Assembly: GCA_031285695.1 (NCBI GenBank)
Contig: JAITVR010000183.1
Span: forward strand, 1 to 5,803
DNA: 5,803 bases
From: Prevotellaceae bacterium
Lineage (GTDB): Bacteria; Bacteroidota; Bacteroidia; Bacteroidales; UBA932
Direction: 5' to 3'
The translations under genes were made by a program, and so were the position numbers. Below the pieces are notes generated by a model. The model was not told the origin of the DNA. It saw only the letters and a list, made by a program, of their open reading frames with translations, and made no database searches. Shown piece by piece: positions 1 to 5,594 of this stretch. How positions within the stretch are numbered: the first letter of the stretch is position 1; each line of letters opens with the position of its first letter.

Positions 1-1464
1 GTGGAAGTAAGTACCACCTCCATACTGAATGCCCCATTGCTTTTCATATACAGACCTACTAAAGAGAGCGTTTTGATTATTTTGCCCGGTGCCACCCAAT
101 GCTACGTCTAACGCTATAAATTCCGAACTGGTTGGCACACGCCAGCCGTCGGGGCAAAGGTCGGCTTTGTACTGATTAACGGCTTCCCATGAAAACAAGT
201 CACCGTGACCAGTTATTTGCCGACAGTCAACTTTAGGAGCACTTATTGTGCCGCCATCGTAGGTGTTCTTTTTACATTGGGTGGCCACCACCGCGTCGCT
301 CCATATTTGGGTGCCCACCGTCCATGTTTGAGCGGTTCGGAAACTGATGACTCCGAAAGGATGTATGGGTTCTTCCGGTAGCGGTTCCGGTTCGGGAAAG
401 GGCAGTTCGGCATAGTCTAAGTTAGGAATTTGGAGGGGCTCTCCTTCACCTGTTTTTTCGAAGTTACCGGAGGAGTTGGGCTCGTAGTCGATGCCCCAAG
501 CGCTGCCTTCGGTGCGGGCAGATACGGTGGTGTAAGCACGGTTGAAGGTGGTGTCGGCACGGTTGAGGATTAAGGTGTAGTACACGTCGGTGGTAACGAA
601 GAGCGAGTAGCGGTATTTTCCCGGTGTTTCGCCGTTTCCGCCTACTGTGGCAGAAATGCTGAAGGTCTCGCCTTTCATTACCGATTTGGTGGTTTCGTAG
701 GTGTTGGAGGTGGAGCGGGTTTCGGAGTCTTCCCAGCCGTACTCAGCGCCCACGCTGGCGCCTACGCCAAACACCTCTATCGATACGCTCGCATTCACGC
801 TGCTTGTGTTGGTTACGCTGTTTTCTACCGCTGTGGTGGCGGAGTTGGTGATGGCTTCTTCGGTGGCTTCTGACCATTCGTAGGTAATGGTTATCGGCGT
901 TGTTCCGGCATAGATAACGGCGTCTTTGTAGGCGATGGGCACGTTGTTGATGTGACCGAGTAGGAATTCGTAGTAAACGTAGTCATCGTCATACGACCAG
1001 CGCAGCAAGCCGTTAGGTATGGTGCCGGGCAGGGTGTCGACAGAGAGCGCTGCACTAAAGGGCACGGTTTCGTATCGGCGTGTGCCGTTAATTTCTACGG
1101 GCACAAGACCGGTTTGAATAACGGTGATGTTTTTGGTATTCTCGTCGTTCTCTACGGTAATGGTGCCAGTCTTCACGCTTTCGGTCGCATTGGCATCCAC
1201 CGTTACGCGGAACCTGTTGTTGGTTTTGTCTTCGGTGATGTGAATCCATGCCACGTTGGCTCCCACTGTCCAGTCGAGTTCGCTGGTGACGGTTACGTTT
1301 TGGATGCCTTCATCGGCGGCAGCAAAGCGGAGGGTGTCGGAACTGACGGTGAGCGCCGGGTTGGTAGGCGTGGGGTCAGCCGCTACTTCTGGGTCATCGG
1401 CACAGCCGGCAAAGGTAGCAAACGCCGCAAGGGCAAGCAGTGAAAAAAAGTGTTTCGTCTTCAT
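1..1464 (-). CDS. Surface lipoprotein with BACON domain, aerolysin/MTX2-like beta region and FISUMP-like domain (C-terminus off the window)
   Basis: An open frame of 488 codons runs from ATG at 1464 to the left edge without a stop. Residues 1-20 form a lipoprotein signal (MKTKHFFSLL start, FAGC lipobox) with Cys21. The following ADDPE is acidic, as in Bacteroidota surface-export signals, so an outer-leaflet location is inferred. Residues about 38-118 look like a BACON domain (LTVSSDTLRF, WTVGANVAWIHI, GTITVENDE, ITVIQTG). Residues about 130-345 are beta-rich and Ser/Thr-rich. Around 201-262, polar tracts flank an alternating hydrophobic stretch (223-244, with an FGVG turn), as in the insertion hairpins of aerolysin or ETX/MTX2 beta-pore-forming toxins. 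A Pro/Glu linker (355-370) leads to a domain with LCPDGWRVPTSSEF (436-449), typical of the Fibrobacter succinogenes major paralogous (FISUMP) domain. The lipoprotein and BACON calls are firm, FISUMP is good, and the pore-forming resemblance is tentative. It could instead be an adhesin. The A-rich leader before ATG supports the start. Confidence 0.5.
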   Translation of the reverse strand, partial: MKTKHFFSLLALAAFATFAGCADDPEVAADPTPTNPALTVSSDTLRFAAADEGIQNVTVTSELDWTVGANVAWIHITEDKTNNRFRVTVDANATESVKTGTITVENDENTKNITVIQTGLVPVEINGTRRYETVPFSAALSVDTLPGTIPNGLLRWSYDDDYVYYEFLLGHINNVPIAYKDAVIYAGTTPITITYEWSEATEEAITNSATTAVENSVTNTSSVNASVSIEVFGVGASVGAEYGWEDSETRSTSNTYETTKSVMKGETFSISATVGGNGETPGKYRYSLFVTTDVYYTLILNRADTTFNRAYTTVSARTEGSAWGIDYEPNSSGNFEKTGEGEPLQIPNLDYAELPFPEPEPLPEEPIHPFGVISFRTAQTWTVGTQIWSDAVVATQCKKNTYDGGTISAPKVDCRQITGHGDLFSWEAVNQYKADLCPDGWRVPTSSEFIALDVALGGTGQNNQNALFSRSVYEKQWGIQYGGGTYFH

Positions 1465-1484
1465 TTTTTTGTTTTGTTTTGTTT
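1465..1484 (-). repeat. A-rich leader with a short AAAAC-type tandem repeat before the lipoprotein start
   Basis: On the minus strand the 20 nt before ATG consist of AAAC/AAAAC units followed by an A run. A-rich leaders replace Shine-Dalgarno sites in many Bacteroidota, so this is probably the ribosome-loading region. The tandem units could change in number by slippage. No Shine-Dalgarno-like GGAGG is present. Confidence 0.5.
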
Positions 1485-1766
1485 GGGGGTTTATAATAGG
1501 TAAAGCATAAAAGCCTATAAACGCAAAAAGACCTGCTCCGCCGCTAAGGGCAAAGCAAGTCTTTCACTCCATGTGTATGTACGTACGCCGTGCTAACTCA
1601 CTGAACCTATATATATATATGAGGCAGGTTTGAGGCGATATGCTAAACTGGTAAGCGGCATGGTGTCGGTGTACTAAATTTGAGGCGGTAAAGGTAAAAA
1701 ATAATTATTGAAAGTACGAAAAAATGAACGTTTTATTTAGTATAGATGAAGGAGATAGCGGCATGC
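1485..1766. other. Gene-free stretch between the operon terminator and the lipoprotein gene
   Basis: No open frame with coding character and no RNA gene was recognised here. It holds an alternating TA tract (1608-1620), a GTACGTAC palindrome (1579-1586) and two copies of TTTGAGGCG (1629-1637 and 1679-1687). The promoter of the lipoprotein gene should lie here, because a terminator separates it from the upstream operon. I found no clean TAnnTTTG box on the minus strand, so the start site is unassigned. Confidence 0.5.
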
Positions 1767-1793
1767 AAAAAAGCCGAATTACAAATTCGGCTT
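1767..1793 (-). terminator. Intrinsic terminator of the sigma/FecR/STN operon
   Basis: A perfect 10-bp stem AAGCCGAATT/AATTCGGCTT (1771-1780 with 1784-1793) closes a 3-nt loop. Read on the minus strand, the stem is followed by a U run (complement of the A run 1767-1772). It lies 111-137 nt past the stop of the 662-residue ORF, so it ends that operon and insulates the lipoprotein gene. The flanking A/T makes it possibly usable in both directions, but no plus-strand gene needs it. Confidence 0.5.
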
Positions 1794-1820
1794 AACGTGA
1801 GGTAGCTTTTTTAGTTGAAA

Positions 1821-1900
1821 ATGGAGAATTGAGAATTGAAAATTACTCACGTGCGTTGGGCTGTGCGTTCATTCTCAATTTTCAATTTTCCACTCTCCAT
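1821..1900. repeat. Imperfect 24-bp inverted repeat just past the stop codon
   Basis: Arms at 1821-1844 and 1877-1900 match at 21 of 24 positions when one is reverse-complemented, with a 32-bp loop. The left arm contains tandem GAGAATT units (GAGAATTGAGAATTGAAAATT type). The element starts 3 bp beyond the stop of the operon's last ORF, so the transcript would carry a long A/U-rich hairpin before the terminator. Sequences of this low-complexity style are, from memory, common between genes in Bacteroidota. It could be a mobile palindromic repeat or an mRNA-stabilising hairpin. Confidence 0.5.
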
Positions 1901-1903
1901 TAT

Positions 1904-3892
1904 TTAAAATCTCACACCAATGGTAGCGCCCACCCACACATCGTTGTAGTAGCGGCCGTTGTGGTCGGAGTAAAGAGCGTAGGGCGCTTTGAACTTGGCG
2001 GGGTTGCTGCCTTCGCGGTCGGAATTATATACGTACAGCGCGGGGCCGGCAAATACTGCGAAGTGCTTGGCCAGCTGCTTGAAACCCACCACGCGCAGCT
2101 GCGACAGCCCGTTGTAGCTTTTGTTCCAAAAGAGGTGCTCCGAAATGTTTTGGTGTAAAACTTCAACGTTCATGCCCCAGCTGTTGGGAAAATCAATTTG
2201 AGTACCGAAGCCGAAGCCGTACATCCATTCTTCTCCAAAATTATCGTAGTTCAACGAAACTTCGAGGAAGGTGTATAACTTTTTTGTACCCAAGCGGTAC
2301 GCTGCGCTTACGGTTGATGAGGAGAAGCTAAGTTCGGCCTGCCGCAATCCGCCCCTGCGCGCTATGTTTACCAAGCCTATCATGGCGCCGCTTGCAGTGT
2401 CGGCAATGTTTACCAAGCCCACCTGCGTGCCTGCCGATTTGCTTGCTATGTTGAGCAGGCCGCTGAGCTGAAAGGAGGAGCTTCCGGCAGCGTTTATTAC
2501 ACCTGCCAGCTGAAAGTTTGATGTGTCGGCTACGTTTGCTGCGCCTGCCAGCTGCGTGCTGTTTTTTCCTGCCGAAGCATTTATTACACCTGCCAGCTGA
2601 AAGTCGGCCTGCCGCGCGGCATTGGTAACGCCCGATAATTGCGAGCTGGCGGTGTTGGCAACGTTGAGCACGCCTGCCAGCTGCAGCGCGCTGTTGCCCT
2701 GCGCCGAAAAGTTGGTAATGCCCGCCAGCTGCACATTGTTCTTGCTGTTGTTGGCCATATTTACCGTGCCCGCCAGCTGAATTCCCTCCACGTTTCCCAA
2801 GCTCACATTGGTTATGCCGGCGCCCTGAAAACCCCTCATGCTGTAGCGGTTTACGTTGGCAATGTAGCCCAGCTCAAAGCCTTCTACACCGCCATTGTAG
2901 CCCGCCAAAATATTGAACGAAAAGTTGTAGGTATGCTTTTCGGGCTGCAATTCGGGGAATGAAAACGGGTAAATAAAGGTAAGCAAAAATGGGTGCGCGC
3001 TGTCGGTTTTTACCTCAGCAGGTGCTGCTGCCGCTGCATTTTTTTCAACTACTTCCACCCTTACTTCTACCTCCGGCGTTGCTGTTTTTTCCTCCTGTTT
3101 TTCGGGTGCAACTTCCGGTTGAACTTGCGCAGGCTCTGCGCTCGGCGCGCTGTCGGCAACGCTACTTTCGTTGCGCTGCGTGGTGTCGCTGCTGTTGTTT
3201 GCCCTTGCTTGCGCAACGTGGTTGTTAATTCCGTCGGCGGCAGTTTGTAGCGCCGAAGCGGTGGTTTCGCTAACCTCAACTACTAAAGAGGAAAAACTTT
3301 TCCCAATGTTGTTGAGCTGCGTTGAGAGCGTGCTGTCCTGCGCTTGTGCTGCTGCGCTGCTTGTAGCGATTGCCAGCGTGAGAATGGCCAAATGTTTTTT
3401 CATTACTTCGTTTTTTTTATCGTTTGTAATGATAGGACAATCGCCAAGCTGCGTACCACTATCTGAGTAGCAAAAATTTTTTACGTAAACTTGATTTTTA
3501 ATGTAGCTGCACTCTTTTTTTTCTGCCACAACCGCCTTATCATTAAGTAGTTGCGTTTCTTTTTTTGCAGCCTCAACAGGCTTGATTTTTTTTGCATATT
3601 TTTTTAAAATAACATGCTTTCGCCTCAGCTTATACTCGTATCTTTCGTTCAAAAGTAGGTACAAAGTTTTTTCGGCCGATAGCTTTTGCACCTCTACCGA
3701 AACCAGCTCCGATGCGTCAATGGCGCTTGCGTTGTACGAAAAAGTAAGCCCCGTTTGCAGGCTTATTTCGTCGAGCACCGTTTCCAATGGTTGATTTTTT
3801 GCGCTGAGCGTAACCTCATTTTCGAGCAGGGATTTGGCCTGTGTGTAGCCAACGAGAAAAGTAAAAATGAGCAGGAGGTAAATTTTTTTCAT
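1904..3892 (-). CDS. STN-domain envelope protein fused to a QLAGVxN-repeat, barrel-like protein (662 aa; possibly two genes read through)
   Basis: The start is ATG at 3892, 6 nt after the fecR-like stop. Residues 1-19 are a signal peptide (MKKIYLLLIFTFLVGYTQA). Residues about 25-97 match the STN (secretin and TonB N-terminus short) domain, with PLETVLDEISLQTGLTFSY and a final YKLRRKHVILKK. Residues 125-163 are unlike a domain and are encoded by intergenic-looking DNA. At Met164 a second signal peptide begins (MKKHLAILTLAIATSS). A Pro/Glu/Ala/Val-rich segment follows (about 240-300), then eleven repeats of 14-16 residues (356-512, QLAGVxNxA) resembling LA_2272-type surface repeats. Residues about 520-662 show alternating beta strands and end in VRF, the C-terminal Phe typical of BAM-inserted barrels. 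Position after sigma and FecR suggests a signalling role in which STN contacts FecR in the periplasm. It has no TonB-dependent plug or 22-strand barrel. The function is not established. Confidence 0.5.
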   Translation of the reverse strand: MKKIYLLLIFTFLVGYTQAKSLLENEVTLSAKNQPLETVLDEISLQTGLTFSYNASAIDASELVSVEVQKLSAEKTLYLLLNERYEYKLRRKHVILKKYAKKIKPVEAAKKETQLLNDKAVVAEKKECSYIKNQVYVKNFCYSDSGTQLGDCPIITNDKKNEVMKKHLAILTLAIATSSAAAQAQDSTLSTQLNNIGKSFSSLVVEVSETTASALQTAADGINNHVAQARANNSSDTTQRNESSVADSAPSAEPAQVQPEVAPEKQEEKTATPEVEVRVEVVEKNAAAAAPAEVKTDSAHPFLLTFIYPFSFPELQPEKHTYNFSFNILAGYNGGVEGFELGYIANVNRYSMRGFQGAGITNVSLGNVEGIQLAGTVNMANNSKNNVQLAGITNFSAQGNSALQLAGVLNVANTASSQLSGVTNAARQADFQLAGVINASAGKNSTQLAGAANVADTSNFQLAGVINAAGSSSFQLSGLLNIASKSAGTQVGLVNIADTASGAMIGLVNIARRGGLRQAELSFSSSTVSAAYRLGTKKLYTFLEVSLNYDNFGEEWMYGFGFGTQIDFPNSWGMNVEVLHQNISEHLFWNKSYNGLSQLRVVGFKQLAKHFAVFAGPALYVYNSDREGSNPAKFKAPYALYSDHNGRYYNDVWVGATIGVRF
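2357..2827 (-). repeat. Eleven QLAG(V/I)xN(x)A protein repeats
   Basis: Repeat units begin near residues 356, 372, 388, 404, 418, 432, 447, 461, 475, 490 and 504 of the 662-residue ORF, with spacings of 14-16 residues. The consensus is Q-L-A-G-(V/I/T)-x-N-x-A; the last units shift to QVGLVNIA and MIGLVNIA. Such short hydrophobic/Asn repeats probably form a regular beta solenoid or stacked strands. At DNA level two units share an identical 25-bp stretch (2493-2517 and 2580-2604), 87 bp apart. Confidence 0.5.
3341..3403 (-). other. Internal start and second signal peptide inside the 662-residue ORF
   Basis: ATG at 3403 (Met164) is followed by AAAAAACAT and encodes a complete signal peptide: two Lys, a hydrophobic core (LAILTLAIATSS) and an AxA-type end (AAAQAQ). 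It is preceded by an A-rich leader (GATAAAAAAAACGAAGTA), like real starts in this window. Translation from here gives a 499-residue protein ending at 1904. A signal peptide in the middle of a mature periplasmic protein makes little sense, so an independent start is likely. Confidence 0.5.
3427..3461 (-). promoter_or_regulatory. Promoter-like element, copy B (in front of the internal start)
   Basis: On the minus strand TAGTGGTA (3461-3454), 13 bp, then TTGTCCTAT followed by CATTA (to 3427). The same blocks, at the same 13-bp spacing, precede the sigma gene (copy A). The downstream block ends 28 bp before the ATG at 3403, a normal promoter distance. Conserved blocks around an unconserved spacer look like the -35 and -10 boxes of an alternative sigma factor. 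An A/T run just upstream (3474-3482) could act as an UP-like element. It lies inside an open frame, which is unusual for a promoter. Confidence 0.5.
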
Positions 3893-3898
3893 GCGCGA

Positions 3899-4858
3899 CT
3901 ACTTCTTTTTTAGCACAAAAATGCTGTCCACTTGCGCCACGCTAAGCTGCATGGTTTCGCCAATTACTTCCACAATTTCCTCTATCGCTTCGTTGTCAAA
4001 CGTAGCGCTGATGGACTGCTGCGCCACCGCCGAGTCAACGGCAATGTGCACGCCATACTCCTTATTGAGGAGCGCCAGCGCATCGCTCAAGGGCTTGTCC
4101 TTAAATACAAATAGCTTTGCCGATAAAATAGCGATGTTGGTTTCGCCTTTTTTGAGGCGGGTAAAGGTTTTGCTGCGCTTGTGGTAAATACCGGTTTCGC
4201 CGGCTTGCACCAAAATTCCCTCCTTGTCTTTTGAGTAAAATTGCACCTCGCCGCTTTGCACAAACACCATTACGCTGTCGCTGTCGGGGTAGGCCTGCAC
4301 GTTGAATGATGTGCCGATGTCTTTAATAAAAGTTTCCTCGGCGTGCACCAAAAATTGTCCGCTGCTTGCCTCTGCTATTTCAAAAAATGCTTCGCCTTCG
4401 AGCTGCACCTCGCGTTTTTTGTCGCCGAATTTTCCTACGTAGGCAAGCGAACTTCCTTGGCTCAAATGCACGCTAGTGCTATCTTGCAGCGTATGTTGTT
4501 GTGTCGAATTTTGCGTATTTTCGGCCACCATTTGCAGCGAAGAATTATCAAATCTTATCCACGCAAAAATAGAAAGTCCGATGAGCAAAACAGCCGCTGC
4601 CGCGTAGCGCATCATCGGCTGCCACCACTGAAATTTGGAATTTGAAATTTGAAATTTGGAATCAGCCATGTGCTGCTCAAATTTTTTCCAAGCCTTATCC
4701 ACGTTAGGTTTTGGAGCGCACAGCAGCGCACTGAAGTACGCGCGGTTACCCTCCGATTCGCACAGCCAAGCCTGCAAGGTTTCCTGCTCGCGCGGCGTTG
4801 CCTCGCCACCTAAGTGCCGTGCAATAATGCGGTCTATGTCAGAAAAGTCATGCAACAT
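3899..4858 (-). CDS. FecR-like anti-sigma factor (inner-membrane signal transducer)
   Basis: This 319-residue protein matches the Bacteroidota FecR layout. The cytoplasmic N-terminus (about 5-62, with GGEATPREQETLQAWL and NRAYF) would hold the sigma factor. One membrane segment (about 85-101, AAAAVLLIGLSIFAW) follows. The periplasmic FecR domain is at about 125-225 (STSVHLSQGSSLAY, REVQLEGEAFFEIA, VQAYPDSDSVMVFVQSGEV). A DUF4974-type C-terminal domain is at about 247-316 (FKDKPLSDALALLNKEYGV to the Lys-rich end). Members of the family bind the partner ECF sigma and release or activate it when an outer-membrane partner signals through an STN domain. It starts 9 nt after the sigma gene and ends 6 nt before the STN ORF, so co-transcription is clear. 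An AT-rich repeat (residues about 66-77) is embedded between the sigma-binding part and the membrane segment. The specific signal is unknown. Confidence 0.5.
   Translation of the reverse strand: MLHDFSDIDRIIARHLGGEATPREQETLQAWLCESEGNRAYFSALLCAPKPNVDKAWKKFEQHMADSKFQISNSKFQWWQPMMRYAAAAVLLIGLSIFAWIRFDNSSLQMVAENTQNSTQQHTLQDSTSVHLSQGSSLAYVGKFGDKKREVQLEGEAFFEIAEASSGQFLVHAEETFIKDIGTSFNVQAYPDSDSVMVFVQSGEVQFYSKDKEGILVQAGETGIYHKRSKTFTRLKKGETNIAILSAKLFVFKDKPLSDALALLNKEYGVHIAVDSAVAQQSISATFDNEAIEEIVEVIGETMQLSVAQVDSIFVLKKK
4630..4662. repeat. GAAATTTGGAAT low-complexity repeat inside the fecR-like coding region
   Basis: The 12-mer GAAATTTGGAAT occurs at 4630-4641 and 4651-4662, 21 bp (seven codons) apart, joined by TTGAAATTT. 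On the coding strand it reads as SKFQISNSKFQ (residues about 67-77), a low-complexity linker just before the membrane segment. The repeat keeps the reading frame. Its style matches the AAATTTCAAATTCC-type repeats that, from memory, litter intergenic DNA in many Bacteroidota. Confidence 0.5.
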
Positions 4859-4867
4859 GGCGTTTTT

Positions 4868-5443
4868 CTACAGTTTGATAAAAAACAAAAATGCAGCTAT
4901 CGGCAAAAATTCTTTTAGGCTTTCGCGCAGCAATCGCAGCGCTTTGGCCATGTGGTTTTCTACAGTATTGCGCGAAATTTGCAGCTGCTCTGCAATTTCT
5001 TGGTACGACAAATTTTCAACTCTGCTCAGTTCAAAAACTTTGCGCGCCTGCGCCGGCAGCTGCGCTACGGCGCGGCTCAGTTCCTGCTGTAGTTCGCTGT
5101 GCTCCACGCGGCTGTTGGTGCTATCGTGCGCCTCCTCGTTCACGTGCAAAAACTCGCTGCGGTGCTTTGCGCGAATGTTGCTGTGCTTAATTCGGTTGAG
5201 GCAGTGGTTGTGCACCGCGCGGTACAGGTACGATTTTAGCGACAGCTGCACCTCAATTTCCTCGCGCTTATCCCACAGCGTGCAGAACGTTTTTTGCACC
5301 ATTTCCTCCGCCTCGTCCATATCGTGCAGCAGCGAGCAGGCGTAGGTGCACAGCGCGCTGTACCACGATTTAAAAACCGCTTCGTACGCCTCGTGATTTC
5401 CGTCTTTAAGCTGCGCTAAAATATTTTCGGTTTCGCTCACCAA
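4868..5443 (-). CDS. ECF RNA polymerase sigma factor, FecI-like (Bacteroidota expansion family)
   Basis: This 191-residue protein has sigma-70 region 2 at about 19-88 (AYEAVFKSWYSALCTYA, DEAEEMVQKTFCTLWDKR, LKSYLYRAVHNHCLNRIK). Region 4 is at about 120-172 (LPAQARKVFELSRVENLSY, then the helix-turn-helix QEIAEQLQISRNTVENHMAKAL). A short hydrophobic tail (LPIAAFLFFIKL) is common in Bacteroidota FecI-like factors. Regions 1 and 3 are absent, as expected for an ECF factor of usual length. The start is TTG at 5443 or the next codon, GTG at 5440; a TAA two codons upstream of the TTG blocks any earlier start, and the first internal ATG is in the middle of region 2. It heads the operon with the FecR-like gene, so it should be held inactive by that protein and may transcribe its own operon. 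The targets are not known; the two repeated promoter-like elements are candidates. Confidence 0.5.
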   Translation of the reverse strand: MVSETENILAQLKDGNHEAYEAVFKSWYSALCTYACSLLHDMDEAEEMVQKTFCTLWDKREEIEVQLSLKSYLYRAVHNHCLNRIKHSNIRAKHRSEFLHVNEEAHDSTNSRVEHSELQQELSRAVAQLPAQARKVFELSRVENLSYQEIAEQLQISRNTVENHMAKALRLLRESLKEFLPIAAFLFFIKL

Positions 5444-5461
5444 TTTTTACGTTGAAGAGCG

Positions 5462-5493
5462 CAAATATACAAATTCTGTTGCTTAAATTCAAA
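5462..5493 (-). promoter_or_regulatory. Bacteroidota housekeeping-type promoter of the sigma operon
   Basis: On the minus strand TTTG (5493-5490), a 20-nt spacer, then TATATTTG (5469-5462) match the Bacteroidota primary sigma consensus (TTTG at -33, TAnnTTTG at -7). The predicted start is only about 10-15 nt before the TTG/GTG start of the sigma gene, giving a short leader. This would supply basal expression. Confidence 0.5.
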
Positions 5494-5508
5494 AAAACAG
5501 TCCTCATT

Positions 5509-5543
5509 TAATAATAGGACAACTGAAGGGCGCACTACCACTA
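5509..5543 (-). promoter_or_regulatory. Promoter-like element, copy A (upstream of the sigma gene)
   Basis: On the minus strand TAGTGGTA (5543-5536), 13 bp, then TTGTCCTAT followed by TATTA (to 5509). Compared with copy B, the first block is 8/8 identical and the second 13/14, with spacers of equal length but different sequence. Both copies have an A/T run just upstream. It lies about 65-70 bp before the sigma start, upstream of the housekeeping-type promoter. It may be the autoregulated promoter of the encoded ECF factor, or a paired operator. Confidence 0.5.
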
Positions 5544-5594
5544 CTCAGCATGAAAATATTTTTCAACTATCTTTCTGTTAAGCTACTATATATG

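Noticed and set aside
1114..1443. Plus-strand open frame of 109 codons
   Set aside because: It is antisense to the BACON part of the lipoprotein, whose frame has clear domain motifs; no independent start signal was seen.
1490..1504. Possible third copy of the promoter-like element before the lipoprotein (minus CCTATTATAAA, about 31 bp from the ATG)
   Set aside because: Only the CCTATTAT core matches. The sequence at the expected position of TAGTGGTA matches at about 3 of 8 bases, so membership in the sigma regulon is unsupported.
1608..1620. Alternating TA tract
   Set aside because: Only 13 bp long, in a gene-free stretch, and no gene or promoter box depends on it.
2639..3250. Plus-strand open frames opposite the repeat protein
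   Set aside because: They mirror the repetitive QLAG codons and the Pro/Glu-rich segment and show no plausible protein features.
4656..5345. Plus-strand open frame of 229 codons
   Set aside because: It lies antisense to the sigma and FecR-like genes, is rich in Cys/Ser/Arg with no domain pattern, and is explained as a shadow of their codon use.
5500..5520. GTCCT/AGGAC inverted repeat overlapping element copy A
   Set aside because: It is only 5 bp with an 11-bp spacer and is not present at copy B, so it is probably chance.
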